Shown here in pieces: positions 13,331 to 14,428 of a stretch of 14,428 bases of DNA. The notes under the pieces are model-generated. The model saw only the letters and a program-made list of their open reading frames with translations, had not been told where the DNA came from and made no database searches. Both the position numbers and the translations under genes were made by a program. Numbering within the stretch: the first letter of the stretch is position 1; every line of letters starts with the position of its first letter. The stretch comes from Thermoguttaceae bacterium (GTDB lineage Bacteria; Planctomycetota; Planctomycetia; Pirellulales; Thermoguttaceae): positions 1 through 14,428 of the forward strand of contig JAFTCU010000198.1 of assembly GCA_017454585.1 (NCBI GenBank). The letters are read 5' to 3'.

Positions 13331-13364
13331 CCTGGCGAGCGGGGGGAGTCATGCCTCCGTAAAT
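13331..13364 (-). repeat. 34-bp repeat ending GCTCGCCAGG, left copy
   Basis: On the minus strand it begins ATTTACGGAGGCATGACTCC and ends CCCCGCTCGCCAGG, with an internal GGAG/CTCC stem. It faces the copy at 13381-13414 across 16 bases, with 28 of 34 positions identical. It lies 22 bases after the DUF805 gene stop. Confidence 0.85.
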
Positions 13365-13380
13365 CTGAACGAAAGAAACT

Positions 13381-13414
13381 TTTTACGGGGACATTACTTG
13401 CCCCGCTCGCCAGG
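13381..13414 (+). repeat. 34-bp repeat ending GCTCGCCAGG, right copy
   Basis: It begins TTTTACGGGGACATTACTTG and ends CCCCGCTCGCCAGG, with a CGGGG/CCCCG stem. The outer 14 bases are perfectly complementary to the left copy, so the pair can fold into one long hairpin between two convergent genes and probably acts as a shared 3'-end structure. It lies 13 bases from the glycosidase-like gene stop. Confidence 0.85.
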
Positions 13415-13427
13415 ATTCGCCAAGGCT

Positions 13428-14428
13428 TTAACGAGTCGGAAGCTCCACGACTCTCAGCGCGTGCTCGCGGAACTCACCCACGCCTTCCGCCGTGACGGGC
13501 TGAGGCAGGTAGTTCACGAAATGGATGTAGAGCCGATTCCCGTCGCGCTTCCACTCGGTGAAAACCGTCTGCGGGAGGTCCAGCTCAACCGGCGGGGTCC
13601 AGAGCGTCCGGACGTCGGCGATCAGGCGCTTCCCGCCGTCTTTTTTCTCCCAATCTTCCCACCCTTTCGTGTTCATGCGGCCGGGCGACTGGTCGGCGTC
13701 CGCGCGGTACACCACGTTCGGAAGGTCTTTCACCTCACGCAAAAGCCGATTCTCGCGCCGCTGGCGGTACAGCTCGTCGTAATCGCCGACCGGGCCAGAA
13801 AGGAAGAGTTTTCCACCCCCTTTGGCCCACGCGACGAGCCGATCGATCTCCGCCTCGCTCAGGCATCGCTGGTCCGGAACGACCAGAAGCTCGCAGTCCG
13901 CCGGGATCTCCATCGGGGTTTTCGCCGACGTGAGCAGAAGCCCGTACGGGACGTGGTTCCTCAGAAGGACTTCCTCCGCCGCAAAAAGGCCGGAAAACGC
14001 CGCCTCGGAGAAGAACTGCGACTCGCGGGAAATCAGCACGCGGACCGGGTTCCAGGCCGGAGCAGCAAAGGCCGGACGGTTCTCCCGGATCTCCTGGTTG
14101 AAACGCTCCAGGAGCGGTTTCCGGAACGCTATCACCTCCGGCGAAACGAAGTGCTCACGGTTGGGCTTCATGATCGTCCGGTCGGTCGGGATCCCGCCAA
14201 AGACCGCGTCTTCCCAAAGCGGGAGCAGGTACTGGTCCTCGGTCTGGATCCCCGCGTCCTGATCGCAGAGGGCCAGGACCGGTTTCCCGAGCGCCTGACC
14301 GAGTTTCAGCTCACGCACCCGATTAATGATCCCGCCGTTCAAAACCCGCGGCGCGTTCGAGTCCTGCGACAAAAGGAACGTGAAATCCCGCGTCATTTCC
14401 GGAATGTCGTACGAATCCTGCCATGCAA
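13428..14428 (-). CDS. C-terminal part of a glycosidase-like protein with a GATase-like (beta-galactosidase trimerisation-type) domain, 5' end outside window
   Basis: About 333 residues are visible; the frame stays open past the ATG at 14396 to the window edge (about 10 more residues, including AWQDSYDIPE), so the start is outside. Numbering from that ATG, NGGIINRVRELKLGQALGKP is an alpha/beta segment ending a probable catalytic barrel. Residues about 118-220 have a class-I glutamine-amidotransferase-like fold pattern: PVRVLISRE, then 'CELLVVPDQRCLSEAEIDRLVAWAKGGGKLFLSGPVGDYDE' (in pieces: ELLVVPD, VAWAKGGGKLFLSGP), as in the trimerisation domain of GH42-type beta-galactosidases and related hydrolases. 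A beta-sandwich tail (LYIHFVNYLPQPV) ends the protein. Catalytic residues are outside the window, so family and substrate stay open. It fits the sugar-degrading theme of the region. Confidence 0.65.
   Translation of the reverse strand, partial: AWQDSYDIPEMTRDFTFLLSQDSNAPRVLNGGIINRVRELKLGQALGKPVLALCDQDAGIQTEDQYLLPLWEDAVFGGIPTDRTIMKPNREHFVSPEVIAFRKPLLERFNQEIRENRPAFAAPAWNPVRVLISRESQFFSEAAFSGLFAAEEVLLRNHVPYGLLLTSAKTPMEIPADCELLVVPDQRCLSEAEIDRLVAWAKGGGKLFLSGPVGDYDELYRQRRENRLLREVKDLPNVVYRADADQSPGRMNTKGWEDWEKKDGGKRLIADVRTLWTPPVELDLPQTVFTEWKRDGNRLYIHFVNYLPQPVTAEGVGEFREHALRVVELPTR

Overview
The window looks like a chromosomal segment of a Gram-negative bacterium of the PVC group. A Lentisphaerota-like (Victivallis-type) organism fits best, but this is inferred from gene style and is not proven. 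The reasons are: two Gfo/Idh/MocA-type oxidoreductases, one of the 'WDLWLGPA' subtype common in Planctomycetes and Lentisphaerae; Tat-exported enzymes; a DUF805 protein carrying a pseudopilin-like C-terminus; a glycosidase-like protein at the right edge; GC-rich genes separated by AT-rich gaps; and many short palindromic repeats between genes. No rRNA, tRNA, CRISPR array, transposase or prophage gene is visible.

Layout. 1-1516 (+): the end of a Gfo/Idh/MocA oxidoreductase, overlapped by one base by a YraN-family protein. 1517-1953: a convergent gap holding a 128-bp inverted repeat and a strong terminator for rplU. 1954-2274 (-): a lone ribosomal protein bL21 gene with a near-consensus promoter. 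2275-2593: a divergent promoter region, with a palindrome over the -35 box of the next gene. 2594-3622 (+): a second Gfo/Idh/MocA oxidoreductase. 3741-5481 (+): a Tat-signal protein of the polysaccharide pyruvyl transferase family followed by a low-molecular-weight protein tyrosine phosphatase. 5658-6548 (+): a Tat-signal calcineurin-like phosphoesterase. 6696-7790 (+): a PfkB-family sugar kinase resembling 2-keto-3-deoxygluconate kinase. 7833-9077 (-): a secreted tyrosine phosphatase. 9320-10582 (-): a two-gene unit of a flavodoxin-fold NAD(P)H oxidoreductase and a methyltransferase-type corrinoid protein. 10776-13308 (+): a small membrane-anchored coiled protein and a large DUF805 membrane protein. 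13428-14428 (-): the C-terminal part of a glycosidase-like protein.

How the genes work together. The oxidoreductases, KDG-kinase-like enzyme and glycosidase-like protein point to carbohydrate or uronic-acid breakdown. The phosphatases and pyruvyl-transferase-like protein suggest envelope or exopolysaccharide work. The corrinoid/flavoprotein pair suggests one-carbon or demethylation chemistry whose methyltransferases are encoded elsewhere.

The most unusual content is non-coding. The gaps hold at least four families of palindromic repeats. In one family (9096-9286) three hairpins keep their shape through paired base changes. In another, five copies of an ACGACGCT-NNN-AGCGTC(GT) hairpin occur, four of them directly 3' of genes. 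These look like REP/BIME-type mosaic elements, possibly acting as mRNA 3'-end or 5'-UTR structures. No clearly new protein system was found.
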